Position numbers and translations under genes: made by a program. Positions 9,416-19,224 of a DNA stretch of 64,000 nucleotides are shown one piece after another. The stretch covers positions 5,835,501 through 5,899,500 of the forward strand of contig CM065646.1 in the NCBI GenBank assembly GCA_033220425.1, in the 5' to 3' direction. The notes below the pieces were generated by a model. It ran no database searches, was not told where the DNA came from, and saw only the letters and a program-made list of their open reading frames with translations. Source of the DNA: Lepraria neglecta. Taxonomy: Eukaryota > Ascomycota > Lecanoromycetes > Lecanorales > Stereocaulaceae. Each line of letters opens with the position of its first letter. Position 1 is the first letter of the stretch.

Positions 9416-11366
9416 TCACGCCGTATCCCTCCCCAACCCCTCCTTATACCTCGCCAACGCCCGATTCCTACTCTCCTTGTGATCCACACACATCTTCGGA
9501 TAGCCCTTCACCCCCTTCGCGCTCCTCCCATGTGGATCATGAATCGCCTTCCCCTGCACATCCTTCAACTCCGGCACCCACTTCCGGATATACTCCCCGT
9601 TGTCATCAAATTTCTCGCTCTGCAAAATCGGATTGAAGATACGGAAATACGGCTGTGGATCCGCGCCCGTGCTGGCACTGAAGCCCCATCCGCCGTTGTT
9701 GGACGCAAAGTCCCCATCGATGAGGTGTTCCATGAAGTAGCGCTCGCCCATGCGCCAGTCGATTAGGAGGTCTTTGGCTAGGAAGGAGGCGACGGCCATG
9801 CGGGCGCGGTTGTGCATGTAGCCTGTGTGGTTTAGTTGGCGCATAGCGGCGTCGATGAAGGGGTAGCCTGTTTGGCCCTGGGTCCATTTGGTGAAGACTT
9901 CGTTGTTGTATTCCCATTTGATGTTGGTGTATTCGGGTTTGAAGGGTTTGTTCATGCTAGAGATGGGGTTAGCCGATAATCAGGAGGCAGTTTTAGAGGA
10001 AATATTTGGGTCTTAACCACACATAAGGCCAATGAGCCAGGACATGTTTATAAAAATCCCGCCATGCTACCTCAGATATCCAATTTACAATGCCTTGATC
10101 ACCCCCGTCGAGTTTCTTCGGGTTGTTTGCATCTCTTGCTGTTGCGACTGCTGTTCTCGCACTGAGCGTCCCGGAAGCCAAATGAACGCTTATCACCGCT
10201 GTGTTGTTTGCCGCGGGGAAGTTCCTCTTGTCTTTGTAGTCGTGCACCCTCTCCTGGAGGAATTTGCTCAATCGTTCCCGAGCCTCATGCTCGCCGGGAG
10301 GCCACATACTTCGAAATCTCTTCTTCTCCTCGTCTGTGAGCATCTTGTTCCCTGGCGCGTCTGGTATTGGGCTGTCGAAGAGGTCTTTGTATGCCTTTCG
10401 TGCATTGGCGGGGTTCTTTGCAGGAGGGTCAAAAAGGTCGAGCTGGTGAGGATGTTTATGTAGATATGTCAGCCAGGCTCGAAACCACGGGCTGTAGACT
10501 GAGTATTGATTCCCATTCCCACTTGACAGCTCACCCGGAGCTACCACACAAGTATCGGGGACTGCATCAACGGCAATGCCTTCTTCCAATCCCTTTCTTG
10601 TCATCAAAGCCTCCCTTCGTAGCTCATCGACTTCGTACTCGATGTTGATATAAAGATGACTGGCACCCCACTGTTTGCATAGCTCAAAGATACGCTCGGG
10701 TATCCTTTTGCGCTTTTCCACGGTCTCGACATATAGAGGTATATCCAATTCAGCTAGATCCTCCTTGAGTACTTCCAGCGTCCTAAGCACAAAGTCCGCT
10801 CGTACAGCACTCGTCATATGGGCTTTGTAGTCTTGAGGTGATATGATGTGGAGACAAATCAGAGGCACACCTTTGCTCTTCGCTTTCTCAGAAGCCAGGT
10901 GTAGTGCTTTGTTGTCTGTGGTCCGTAGATCACACTTGAACCAATGCACCACAGCGTCTTTGACTTGAATCTTGTTGCGTTCTGACTGGGTCTCTTTCTG
11001 CGCCTTGTCGAGGGTCTCGATGGGTCGTTCGATCTCATTGGATTTGTATTGATTGCACCTCCCGTTTGTCATCTCAGGAGGGTAGAACTGACGATCGACT
11101 ATGCCATATACCTCCTCTTGCTTCGAGTCTTTGAAAGCTGGAGCATCCGGCTTGGGCTTTTTATTGGGGGTCTCTGATGACACGCCATTGGCTTTTCGTT
11201 TGGTACCATTCGTGGTTGCCTTTGAGGAAGCCATTTTGAGGATTGTTGAAGATCGGTATGTACGTGTGAAGGGTTGATGGCTGGAGAGTACTCTAATGGG
11301 TAGGGAGTACAATCTTTTGGGGGAACAACACCGCGCGGCTGCAAGAATTGAAAAGCGTACACTCAT
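9416..11366 (-). CDS. PHR1: CPD photolyase (class I, cryptochrome/photolyase family)
   Basis: Exons are 11366-10018 and 9956-9416; the 61-nt intron begins GTTAAG and ends CTAG. The spliced protein has 629 residues. After an N-terminal extension comes the antenna-binding alpha/beta domain (VHWFKCDLRTTDNKAL), then the FAD-binding half with WRDFYKHVLAHWPYV, TGYPFIDAAMRQL, HNRARM, DWRMGERYFMEHLIDGDFA and NNGGWGFSASTGADPQPYFR. It repairs UV-induced cyclobutane pyrimidine dimers with light energy. The first ~40 residues are Arg/Ser-rich and lack acidic residues, like a mitochondrial presequence. A second Met at about residue 45 is followed by basic clusters (KRKANG, NKKPKPD) resembling a nuclear signal, so two start sites could give two destinations. 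That last point is inference. Confidence 0.93.
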
Positions 11367-11479
11367 ACGCCTTCAGTCAACAGGTACAGATTTCGATGGC
11401 GTGGCAAAGCGGATTTCAATAAAGTAATGGCAATACAGCATGGCAAAATAGCAAAAGTAAAGTACCTTAGTGACGTATT

Positions 11480-11690
11480 ACATGCAGATGAGAAGGCGCC
11501 CGATTCGAGATAGTCTCGGCGCTATTTTAGGCGGAGTTTTCACTTATTATTTTTTATAGCGATCTAATGATATTATTTAATATTAATTAGAAAAGATGTT
11601 CGTTAATTTTAAAGACGTTTTTATAGTAATTCTTTTATTCTTTAGTAATACCGTGGCTTCTAAACGCTATCGGCGATACTGTAACTACGG
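11480..11690. other. AT-rich patch
   Basis: This stretch is much richer in A+T than the flanks, with runs such as TATTATTTTTTATAG and TTTAATATTAATTAG. It directly precedes a thiol-isomerase fragment carrying a His-to-Tyr type change. The composition fits an old repeat altered by repeat-induced point mutation, but no repeat family could be identified. Confidence 0.4.
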
Positions 11691-11739
11691 CCTAATGTCA
11701 GGAACCAAAAGTCAAAACTATGGTAGCACAAGAACTTTG

Positions 11740-11860
11740 GGACATAATTGCTTATATGCACTATGGTGTGGATATTGTAAGAACCTCAAGCCAGAATACG
11801 AGAAAGCCGCCAAAGGTCTCAAAGATCTTGCAAAAGTCGTCGCGGTCAACTGCGGAATCT
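11740..11860 (+). pseudogene. fragment of a protein disulfide isomerase (thioredoxin-fold) gene
   Basis: One frame contains [20 protein letters not shown] followed by a stretch ending VVAVNC. This is the active-site half of a PDI/Mpd1-type thioredoxin domain, where the family normally has WCGHCKNLKP. Only about 35 residues are recognisable; nothing before or after in any frame continues the domain. CGYC in place of CGHC would follow from a C-to-T change (CAC to TAC). A gene relic is the best explanation. A short expressed exon is possible but I see no partner exons. Confidence 0.6.
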
Positions 11861-12259
11861 TGCGCCTGGAGGCGTGGTGGTGGGGGCGACTGTCGCTCTG
11901 CGAACATTGCTATAAAAAGGAGCAGAATGATACTCGCAACTGATGTAATAGGCCTAGGGTCTGATTCGGAGGTCAGACCTCATTCTGGCATTAAAAGCCT
12001 GTCAACAAAACCACACGAAACATGATAATGCTTGAACGGTAGCGATTATCTCCTTACCACTCCTCTAGCCTACGGCCATCTTGGTATCATTTTTCGCGTA
12101 TATGAAGCACCATCCAAATGTGCTGAAAATTTTACAGTCAAACCGTCGTTGATCGCGTTACGAGATAGACCGCCACGACCTCAAGTCAAATTATAACAAA
12201 GGCAAGAAACAGTATTAGAACTTGGAATATCTCAAACCCTTTCACCTGATCCGCTCATA
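11861..12259. other. intergenic, nothing supported
   Basis: No frame with a recognisable domain and no clear repeat; it separates the PDI relic from the 3' end of the membrane-protein gene. Confidence 0.4.
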
Positions 12260-13743
12260 TTACAACTCATCAACGAAGAATCTGTTATTGACTTCGTCTA
12301 CTTCTATTCCACCTTCGTAAGTGGTCATCCTTCCGCCGCGAGCTCGAGCAAAGCCGCTGGAAGATTGTTGTGGGGGCCCTGGAAGTGGCCTTGTTAACGG
12401 AGCAAAGCCATTGGAACGTGACCGAGCTGGCACTGTGGCAGGACTGGAAACCATTCCTTCAGGTCTTGGAGACTGATTGGCGGTATCCAACCAAGAAGGC
12501 AATTCATACTGGCTCGGTGGCCGCTCGACCAAAAATTTCCGAAAAGTAGAGAATCCCAATTCGCCGGTCCAGAAGCGGTAGCCGAATTTCACAGCTTCAA
12601 CGGTGACCCATATTCCCAGACGGAAAGCGAAGATCCATTTCAAACTGTTGACGTAGTTTGTTGAGTACCAGAAACTTCGCAGCGCCGACAAACCAAGGCA
12701 GGATGCCACGTTACTAGCGAGAATGTACGGCATCCAGGTCGGCATCAGTTGCCAGATCGCTAGGTCTAGCGCAGCTAGTAGTTGTTGTATTATTTTCTCC
12801 ACGAAGCTGTAGATGAAGGCTTGTAGAATGGTCAGGATTATCCAAGTCATCCAGGATAGCACTTTGTGTATACAGTAGATGATGACCAGGAGTATGTATT
12901 CGATAAATTCGAAGACCCAGGAGACAGGCTTGACCAAGAGGTTGACAAGTGGAAAGATTGTTGCTCTGATGGCAGGGTCGTATCCTTGCTGTATGCGCCT
13001 GGAGTGATCGTATCCACGAGGCTCTTGGTTGATGAGATTTCGATCAGATGGCGAGAGCGATGTAAGCAGTTTCGAGAATCTTGACTCATGTAAGGGTGGA
13101 ATGGCAGCTATCTTATATCAGTCATAGTTGGAACAAGTTAAATTTGAGAGCAGACCAGCGTCGCTGTCCAAAAGACCATTTTCATCTTCAATGGCAATCT
13201 CACGTTTGACCAAGACCGCCACGTCCTCGTGCTTCGTCTCAACATCTCTTGTCCCGAGTTCAGAGAAGTCCTTAGCCAAGATTGATTTACATAGGGCCGT
13301 ATCTTGTATCGCCTAGAGATCGCATTATACATTATCAGTGCTGAATTGCATGGAAGACATTGGACAAGTATTCACAAACGGACCTGGTGATCGGCACACG
13401 CAGTCCATATTGCCAAGTCCATGTTCTGCGCACCCTGACTGATCTGTATCTTCATGCCCACCCAAGCTCCGATGCCGAAAACAAGAGCGGCGATGAGGGC
13501 AAAAGTCCCAATGCCGTTCGCGGTGGAGAACGTATCTCCGAGTCTGTCGCGCCATGTGCGAGATCTGCTACTTGGTTGCTGGACTGCAGCAGGCTGAATT
13601 TGGGTCTGGGCCGCAGGGTTTGGGGTCGATACACTATTGTTGGGCGCTATGGGGGGAGCATTGGTATTGTTGTTGTTCCCGGTCTGCTGCTGTGGGAAGG
13701 TGGTGAGGGGCACTGGAGGTTGATTGGACGCTGTTGTAGGCAT
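12260..13743 (-). CDS. predicted multi-pass membrane protein of unknown function
   Basis: Three exons: 13743-13384, 13312-13156 and 13107-12260, with introns of 71 and 48 nt (GTCCGT..CTAG; GTCTGC..ATAG, the second with a TGACTGAT branch sequence). The joins keep frame and give 454 residues. The N-terminus is Pro/Gln/Asn-rich, then comes a membrane segment GIGTFALIAALVFGIGAWVG at about residues 84-103 and a soluble stretch. A second hydrophobic region (EYILLVIIYCIHKVLSW and the following helix) with further hydrophobic segments lies at about residues 240-340. The C-terminal ~100 residues are soluble and Pro/Ser/Arg-rich. No domain is recognised. The neighbours (photolyase, secreted protein) give no functional hint. 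Confidence 0.65.
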
Positions 13744-14931
13744 CTTCAACTGAACTCGTGGGCCCGTGGCGCGAGGCGTGCCAGGAGCTCTATTTGCTAT
13801 TTCGTACTTGCAGCCGTTCCAACCTGGGTTATAAGAAAAAATGATGAGGAAGCATAATTTCAGCAGCAGAGAGGCTGTATTAAAGTATCCAAGGTCGATT
13901 CTCGGCGCGGGGCTGAGTTATTGCCAACGACCGAGAAAGGAAAAGCTGAGCCACCACAGAGAGCGCAAGTATCCGTGTACTTGGGCACCGGTACTCATCT
14001 TCCTCATTACGTTTCAGCTCTTTCTCGTAATCTTCATCGTTGTCCTTTTCAAGATCTCCATCCTCGTCGTCACTCTCCGTTGCAGATTCACACAGCTTCA
14101 CCATCACTCTCATGTACACACATGCCTTAGCAACCGGTAGACTGGGCAAACCTCTATGATTCGAGTAAGACTGGATTCGCATTTTTCCAGCTCCCCCAAG
14201 CATTTCGCGGTCGATCGGTATTGGGGATATGACGCCGGATTCCAGTATCATGATAGAAATAAATCCTTGTCGAACTACAATTGCTCTATAAAAGTCTTAG
14301 GCGAGCTGCCTTCTCGATACATACGAGCGTATGTGCAATTTATTTGGGCGCTATAAGGGTAAACCACCCACTTTTAGGGCTGAAGCCGATAGGCGTCCTA
14401 GAGTTCATGCTCTGAGCCCTAAGCCGGCAGGTTCCTGGGGCGAATTTTTATCGCCTAACCAGCCAGCTCTTGGGCTCCCTCTAGGGGGTCCATGTAATTA
14501 CCTCAGCCCTACGATTGGCCCAGAGGAGGGTTTGGCCCACAGGAGAGTGAAGCGCCATTTACCCCTGTCAAGATCCAGGAACATACCTTCCCTTTACCTA
14601 GATTATTCCTGTCAAGGCAGCTATTTTAAAACACGAGTCAGCATATCACTATGTGGACAGAGAAGAGACGTTTTGAGGTTGCAAGACAATTCTTCTTTGC
14701 TAAGTTTATATCCACTAATGTACGCTAAAATTGCCATGTCCCAGGTCCTACACGCCGACGCTATGCTATGCAAGAGGGTATCCATAGGAAAATATGTACC
14801 GCAGTCGACCCCTTGGCCTTCTAAGAGGCTTAGTCTATGTGCATGATGAAAATTCGTGAATGTCATAGAGTGTACGGAAGTATGTCGAAGTTCCGACGAA
14901 TGTAGAAATGAACCGTGAGAAGAATGGGCGC
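13744..14931. other. 1.2-kb region without a supported gene
   Basis: A minus-strand frame at 13880-14251 has an acidic SDDEDGDLEKDNDEDYEK stretch but no domain or convincing splice context. The plus-strand frame at 14331-14846 is Pro/Arg-rich and looks random. TTAGGGCT near 14370 and AGCCCTAA near 14415 form a short inverted pair; single copies, so not telomeric. Confidence 0.35.
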
Positions 14932-16968
14932 TCAGTGAAAGCGAGCATGGCCACTTAGGAGGAGAGAACGCTTCTTCAACTTGCAAGCCGTCTTTACCGA
15001 GCAGCCCTTTGGAGCGGCTGCGGGCGAGGCTGAACCTGTTGGCGCCGCCGATACGGCGCTCGCTGTGCCAGTGAAGCTGAATTGCATTCCACCTGACGGT
15101 GCCGCAACTCCTGATGGGAAAATGCCTGCAGGGTTCGATGAGCTTGCTGGCGATGCTGCTGCTGGTGCCGCCGCTGATGGCGGTAATGGTGTTGCGGCAG
15201 CGGCGGGAGCGGAAGGAACACCAGCTGGAGGAGTTTCGGTAGTCGGCGCGGTTGGGGAGCCGGGGATTTGAGCTGAGGCGGCAGGCGAAGCAGCGAATGG
15301 AGGGGCTCCAGCAGCAGCCGCTGAGGACGCGGGTGAGGAGGCAGGTGATGATGCCGCTGATGCTGCTGGTGCAGCTGCTGATGTCGGCGGAGGTGCCCCC
15401 GACGTTACTGGAGGCTGTAAATTGAGCACTGGTGGAGGTAACACTGCTAAGGAAGACTTCGCAGCCGGCGATTGCGCCGGAGCTTGAGCTGCTGCTTGAG
15501 CAGTCGTCGAAGGGCTAGCAGCAGGTGACTGTGCGGGGGCTTGAGTAGGCGCTTGGACATGGGTTGACGGACTAGCAGCTGGTGCTTGTGAGGGAGCTTG
15601 TGCAGCTGGTTGGACTGGAGTTGAGGCTGCATACACAGTCTGCATGGTGGAGCTGATCGTTGAGCTTATCGTCACAATGGATTGCTGGCCGGCCATCGCA
15701 GCTGAGGAAGCACAGGGAGTCTCTGTGACAGTAACGGTTTGCGCGGGCGCTGTCACGGTAACGGTAGCCATATCTGATGCCAGAAGCTTAGCTACACTAG
15801 GGTCTGCTGCAGTCACTGCTGTTTCAAGGTATGAGATGAACTCCGATGCCGCCTGAGTGTCCGAAGCTTCGAGCACAGCACCCGCGGCAGACTCAGGCGA
15901 GGCTGGGGCAGTAGTAGCAGGAGCGGCTGGAGCTGCCGCAGCAGGAGAGGATGCAGCAGGAGACAGTGCTGGCGTAGCTTGTACAGCTTGAGCGGATTGT
16001 GGATTAGGTGTGGCGAGCTCCTTCATGTATTTCGGAACAGCCATGATGTTGATGTTGGCTCCCGATGCCGCCGAAGCTGCCGGTGCTTGCCTTTCCTCAA
16101 GGTCTCTGCTGGCTTTGGTTCCAGTGATGTCGATATCCATGCAAGTGGTGTAGATCTCAGCTTTGCCATTTGGTAGGTTTGGGTCGACACCTGGTGCAGT
16201 CGGCCAGTCCCAGACCCAGTAAAGAGTGTAAGGCTTTCCGCTAGGAGCGTCGGCTGGAAGGGCTATATCATTCTGACACCACAGGCTGGCACCCATGAGC
16301 TGATTTGCGGTATGAGGGTACTGATTTTGACGTTCGGTGGATATGTTGCCGCTGTTGACTTGGTAACATTGCCCGTCATCGAAAGGCTGAGTTGCAAGAA
16401 GTACCCCCCTCTTGTCACCGCCGGTACCATCCGTGGTCCACTGCTTGAAGACGTCCAAGAAGTTCTCATCCGTTTTTGGCTGGGTGGTACCGTAGATATA
16501 TACCATACCACGGTTTGCGGGCTTGCCAGGCTGGTTTTGCGGAAGAGTAACATGGCCATTCTCTTGGTAGCGTAGGGCGATGTTCTCACCAGGAGCTGCT
16601 TGTAGCCTCGGGCTGCCGTTGGACTGCGTCATTGTCTGCTGAGTCTTCTTGCACATAGGATCTGTTGGCAGGATACTCATCGTGTCACTAAAGGCCGTAG
16701 CCGTGCTGGTTGGCGGCGTGGCCGCGGATGCTGCTGGTGCCTGCCTCTCCTCAATGGAGGGCTGGCCCTGACCAGGTAAGATGTGGACCATGAAAAGATC
16801 GCTGAAGCCTGGCACTGCTCTCATGGTGTTGTTTCGAGCGTAGCCTGGGTTGCCGGTGAAGCTCCCGTTAGATGAGATGACCATCATCTGCTCGACCCAT
16901 GAGTGCGCCGTTGATGGAGTGATTATGAGGGCGAGTGCCACCAGGGCACCTGCCGCTGAGTGTCGCAT
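14932..16968 (-). CDS. secreted protein with N-terminal histidine (LPMO-like/DUF7492-type) and long Ala/Pro/Ser tail
   Basis: The ATG at 16968 gives 678 residues. A signal peptide of 21 residues ends ITPSTA and the mature chain would start HSWVEQ, a histidine first, as in copper-dependent lytic polysaccharide monooxygenases. The N-terminal ~290 residues contain GNPGYARN, MCKKTQQT, ENGHVTLP, GMVYIYGT, CYQVNSG, LWCQNDIALP and YTLYWVWDWP, with paired cysteines. This resembles the fungal family I recall as DUF7492; the name is from memory. The remaining ~390 residues are an Ala/Pro/Ser/Thr-rich tail, probably O-glycosylated. The segment EERQAPAASAA occurs twice, at about residues 73 and 290. There is no C-terminal hydrophobic GPI-type signal. 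Oxidative polysaccharide cleavage is inference. Confidence 0.7.
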   Translation of the reverse strand: MRHSAAGALVALALIITPSTAHSWVEQMMVISSNGSFTGNPGYARNNTMRAVPGFSDLFMVHILPGQGQPSIEERQAPAASAATPPTSTATAFSDTMSILPTDPMCKKTQQTMTQSNGSPRLQAAPGENIALRYQENGHVTLPQNQPGKPANRGMVYIYGTTQPKTDENFLDVFKQWTTDGTGGDKRGVLLATQPFDDGQCYQVNSGNISTERQNQYPHTANQLMGASLWCQNDIALPADAPSGKPYTLYWVWDWPTAPGVDPNLPNGKAEIYTTCMDIDITGTKASRDLEERQAPAASAASGANINIMAVPKYMKELATPNPQSAQAVQATPALSPAASSPAAAAPAAPATTAPASPESAAGAVLEASDTQAASEFISYLETAVTAADPSVAKLLASDMATVTVTAPAQTVTVTETPCASSAAMAGQQSIVTISSTISSTMQTVYAASTPVQPAAQAPSQAPAASPSTHVQAPTQAPAQSPAASPSTTAQAAAQAPAQSPAAKSSLAVLPPPVLNLQPPVTSGAPPPTSAAAPAASAASSPASSPASSAAAAGAPPFAASPAASAQIPGSPTAPTTETPPAGVPSAPAAAATPLPPSAAAPAAASPASSSNPAGIFPSGVAAPSGGMQFSFTGTASAVSAAPTGSASPAAAPKGCSVKTACKLKKRSLLLSGHARFH

Positions 16969-17918
16969 GATGGGTTTTGATTTGTATTCGAGATGCTGGG
17001 TATCCGTACAAGATGAAGTGAGAGGTACGGCCTGCGTAGTTCTTAGGTTGAAAGCGTTGGGTGTATTTACTGTAGATGGGTGTAGATGTAGGTGGTGAGT
17101 ATTATGAGGAACTAGAAGATGAAAGAAGTAGAAAGCCAGGTAGTACTTGAGTAAGGCACGATCAACGTGCTGAGAGAATGTAGAACAAAGGAGATTCGTT
17201 ATTGTGAAAGGCTTATTGTTGAGGATGATGCATGACAATGCCAGTGGCCTTCACACAACAAGAAGGGATTGTTGAGGAGAGCAATAGAGGTCTGCAAGTG
17301 AAGGAAATGGGCGCAATAAAATTCTCTAGGTAAGAGGCATCACCGCGAAGCGATGATACAGCGAAACCATTGTTTAATTAGTCGTTGTCTCACACGACAG
17401 CAAACAGCTCAGATGACAGCCAATAACGACACGGTTTCCCGATACTGATCAAACGACGTTCTGACTCAATCCATCTGAAACACGTGCACGAGAGCCTCAG
17501 AACCTATTTCCACAGCTTCAGATGAAGACGCGCCTAGCTCAAAGGCATGTCTTACCTATACTTGGTGAACGAAAGGCGTTCGAAGCCTTGAAATTCTGTA
17601 GTCCAGCTGACGCGACTCCTGGGTGGCAAAAATCGATAGTCCCCGCGACAAGCTAGGTTCAGATCCTCCAGTCATCAGCCGTGTTTCAGGCATTGTGCGA
17701 CCGATCTGAAGAAAGCTGATGAACGGTCTCATGATGGGTTGAGGTTGTTTGACCCTCACCGGCCAGTGAAATCGTCAACGCCAGATGGTGTTTCAGATTC
17801 GGCAGCGTTTCAGAATTGATCGGCGCTTCCCCGCTAAAATTGGCCCAGACGAGGGGCCACCACTCATTCACTAACGTCATTTCTTTTATCTAACTTGTAC
17901 CTGGATGTACTTAAGGTG
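16969..17918. promoter_or_regulatory. divergent intergenic region
   Basis: About 950 bp between the start of the secreted LPMO-like gene (-) and the metallo-beta-lactamase gene (+) must hold both promoters. In-frame codons upstream of 16968 lack an ATG. No operator-like repeat was found. Confidence 0.35.
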
Positions 17919-18905
17919 ATGGAGAGCCAGTCCAGTATTCAAAAGGAGTCTACTCCTTATTTCTTATGCTCTCATTTGAACCCCACCACTTTTGTGATCC
18001 ACGAGTATGACAAATATGAGGAACATCCCTTTATCTATGTCAAGATATGCGACGACCCACCACTCGTCATATTGTCCGATTCAGGCTGTGGAGGTGGTAC
18101 AAATGATCAAGCCAATTCGAGGAACTTGAGAGACTTCATCGAGACATGCCCTGTCTCTGCGAATGGTGGAAGCCCTCTGAATCCTCGCAATTCTCATGGG
18201 GAACTCTCGAGGACATATTCGATTATCTGCACCCACTGCCATTATGATCACATCCTTGGTCTCAACCATTTCCCAGCTGACTCTTCACATATATTTGCAT
18301 CGTCATATGACAAGGACTTCATACAAAAGAACCTTGCTGAACATTCACTGTGTAAATTTGTCGGCCTTTCTGTGCCTGATTACGAAGTTTCGCACTGGGC
18401 CAAAGACTACGAGAAGATCTACAGCAGCCCTTTATTGAATCTACAAATCCTCCACACTCCCGGCCATACACCAGATGAGTTGGCATTCTACGACAAGGAT
18501 GAACGCCATTTGTTTGTCGGAGACTCGTTCTATGAGCGAGTAGCAAAAGACAAGTCGTATGAACAAGCCATCATCTTCCCAAAGGAAGGCAATTTCATCG
18601 ATTACATGCAGTCACTGGAAAAGCTCCTCACCTTTGTGGATGAGAAGAATGCAGAGGCCGATAAATCTCGCGTCAAGATCGGATGTGGACACATTACCTC
18701 TTCCGTGGATGGAAGTGAGATATTGCTGGCCGTCAAGCAACTGTTTCTAAACATCATTGCTGGGAAGGTTCCTATCGTGCAGTCAGAAGAAAAACGAGGC
18801 GAAGAATTTGTGCTTTGGAGGGAGCATGGAGAGCCTAGATTTTCTGTGGCTGCGCCGAAGAGGCTCGTGCTTGATGTTAGGAACGCCTTGGGCTTCCGGG
18901 TCTAG
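17919..18905 (+). CDS. metallo-beta-lactamase-fold hydrolase
   Basis: A single exon of 328 residues; the frame extends eight codons further upstream but begins with a non-ATG codon, so the ATG at 17919 is chosen. The zinc-binding signature is clear: THCHYDHILGL at about residue 105 (HxHxDH) and HTPGHTPDEL at about 185, then LFVGDSFYERVAKD supplying the bridging Asp, and GCGHITS near residue 250 as a probable last His ligand. This is the motif order of MBL-fold hydrolases such as glyoxalase II relatives. The substrate cannot be told. There is no signal peptide, so it is probably cytosolic. Confidence 0.8.
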   Translation: MESQSSIQKESTPYFLCSHLNPTTFVIHEYDKYEEHPFIYVKICDDPPLVILSDSGCGGGTNDQANSRNLRDFIETCPVSANGGSPLNPRNSHGELSRTYSIICTHCHYDHILGLNHFPADSSHIFASSYDKDFIQKNLAEHSLCKFVGLSVPDYEVSHWAKDYEKIYSSPLLNLQILHTPGHTPDELAFYDKDERHLFVGDSFYERVAKDKSYEQAIIFPKEGNFIDYMQSLEKLLTFVDEKNAEADKSRVKIGCGHITSSVDGSEILLAVKQLFLNIIAGKVPIVQSEEKRGEEFVLWREHGEPRFSVAAPKRLVLDVRNALGFRV

Positions 18906-19224
18906 CACTCATGTTGTGCAACCGTTATTTACGGCAACATCAAGAGCACTGGCCCAAGCACGCGAAAGCGAATTGCAGTGTAGGAAAGCTCCTACTGTAT
19001 TTGTAATTGAAACTCCACACCTTGGCCCAGTAGACCGATCAGCACCTACAGCACCCATGCTGTCTATGTAGATAAGTGCAAAACCATTCATCCTGCCATA
19101 AGCTCGTAATCGTTGACGTGTTCCATTATTGCTCGTAGCTTCTACTCAGCCCAGCTGTACTAGCGTCGTCAGTCATGTTCATTGAAAATCGTCTGGTGCC
19201 AGGGCCACGCATATTCTCAACGTA
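18906..19224. other. intergenic, convergent 3' ends
   Basis: Lies between the MBL-fold gene (+) and the 3' end of the GT2 pseudogene (-). Nothing further seen. Confidence 0.4.

Noticed and set aside
9606-9917. 103-codon minus-strand frame inside the photolyase exon
   Set aside because: Shadow of the true photolyase frame; it has no conserved blocks.
13880-14251. 123-codon minus-strand frame with acidic stretch
   Set aside because: Only one short acidic island, non-conserved surroundings, no splice context linking it to a neighbour.
14370-14425. TTAGGG/CCCTAA motifs suggesting telomeric repeat
   Set aside because: Single copies only; no tandem array.
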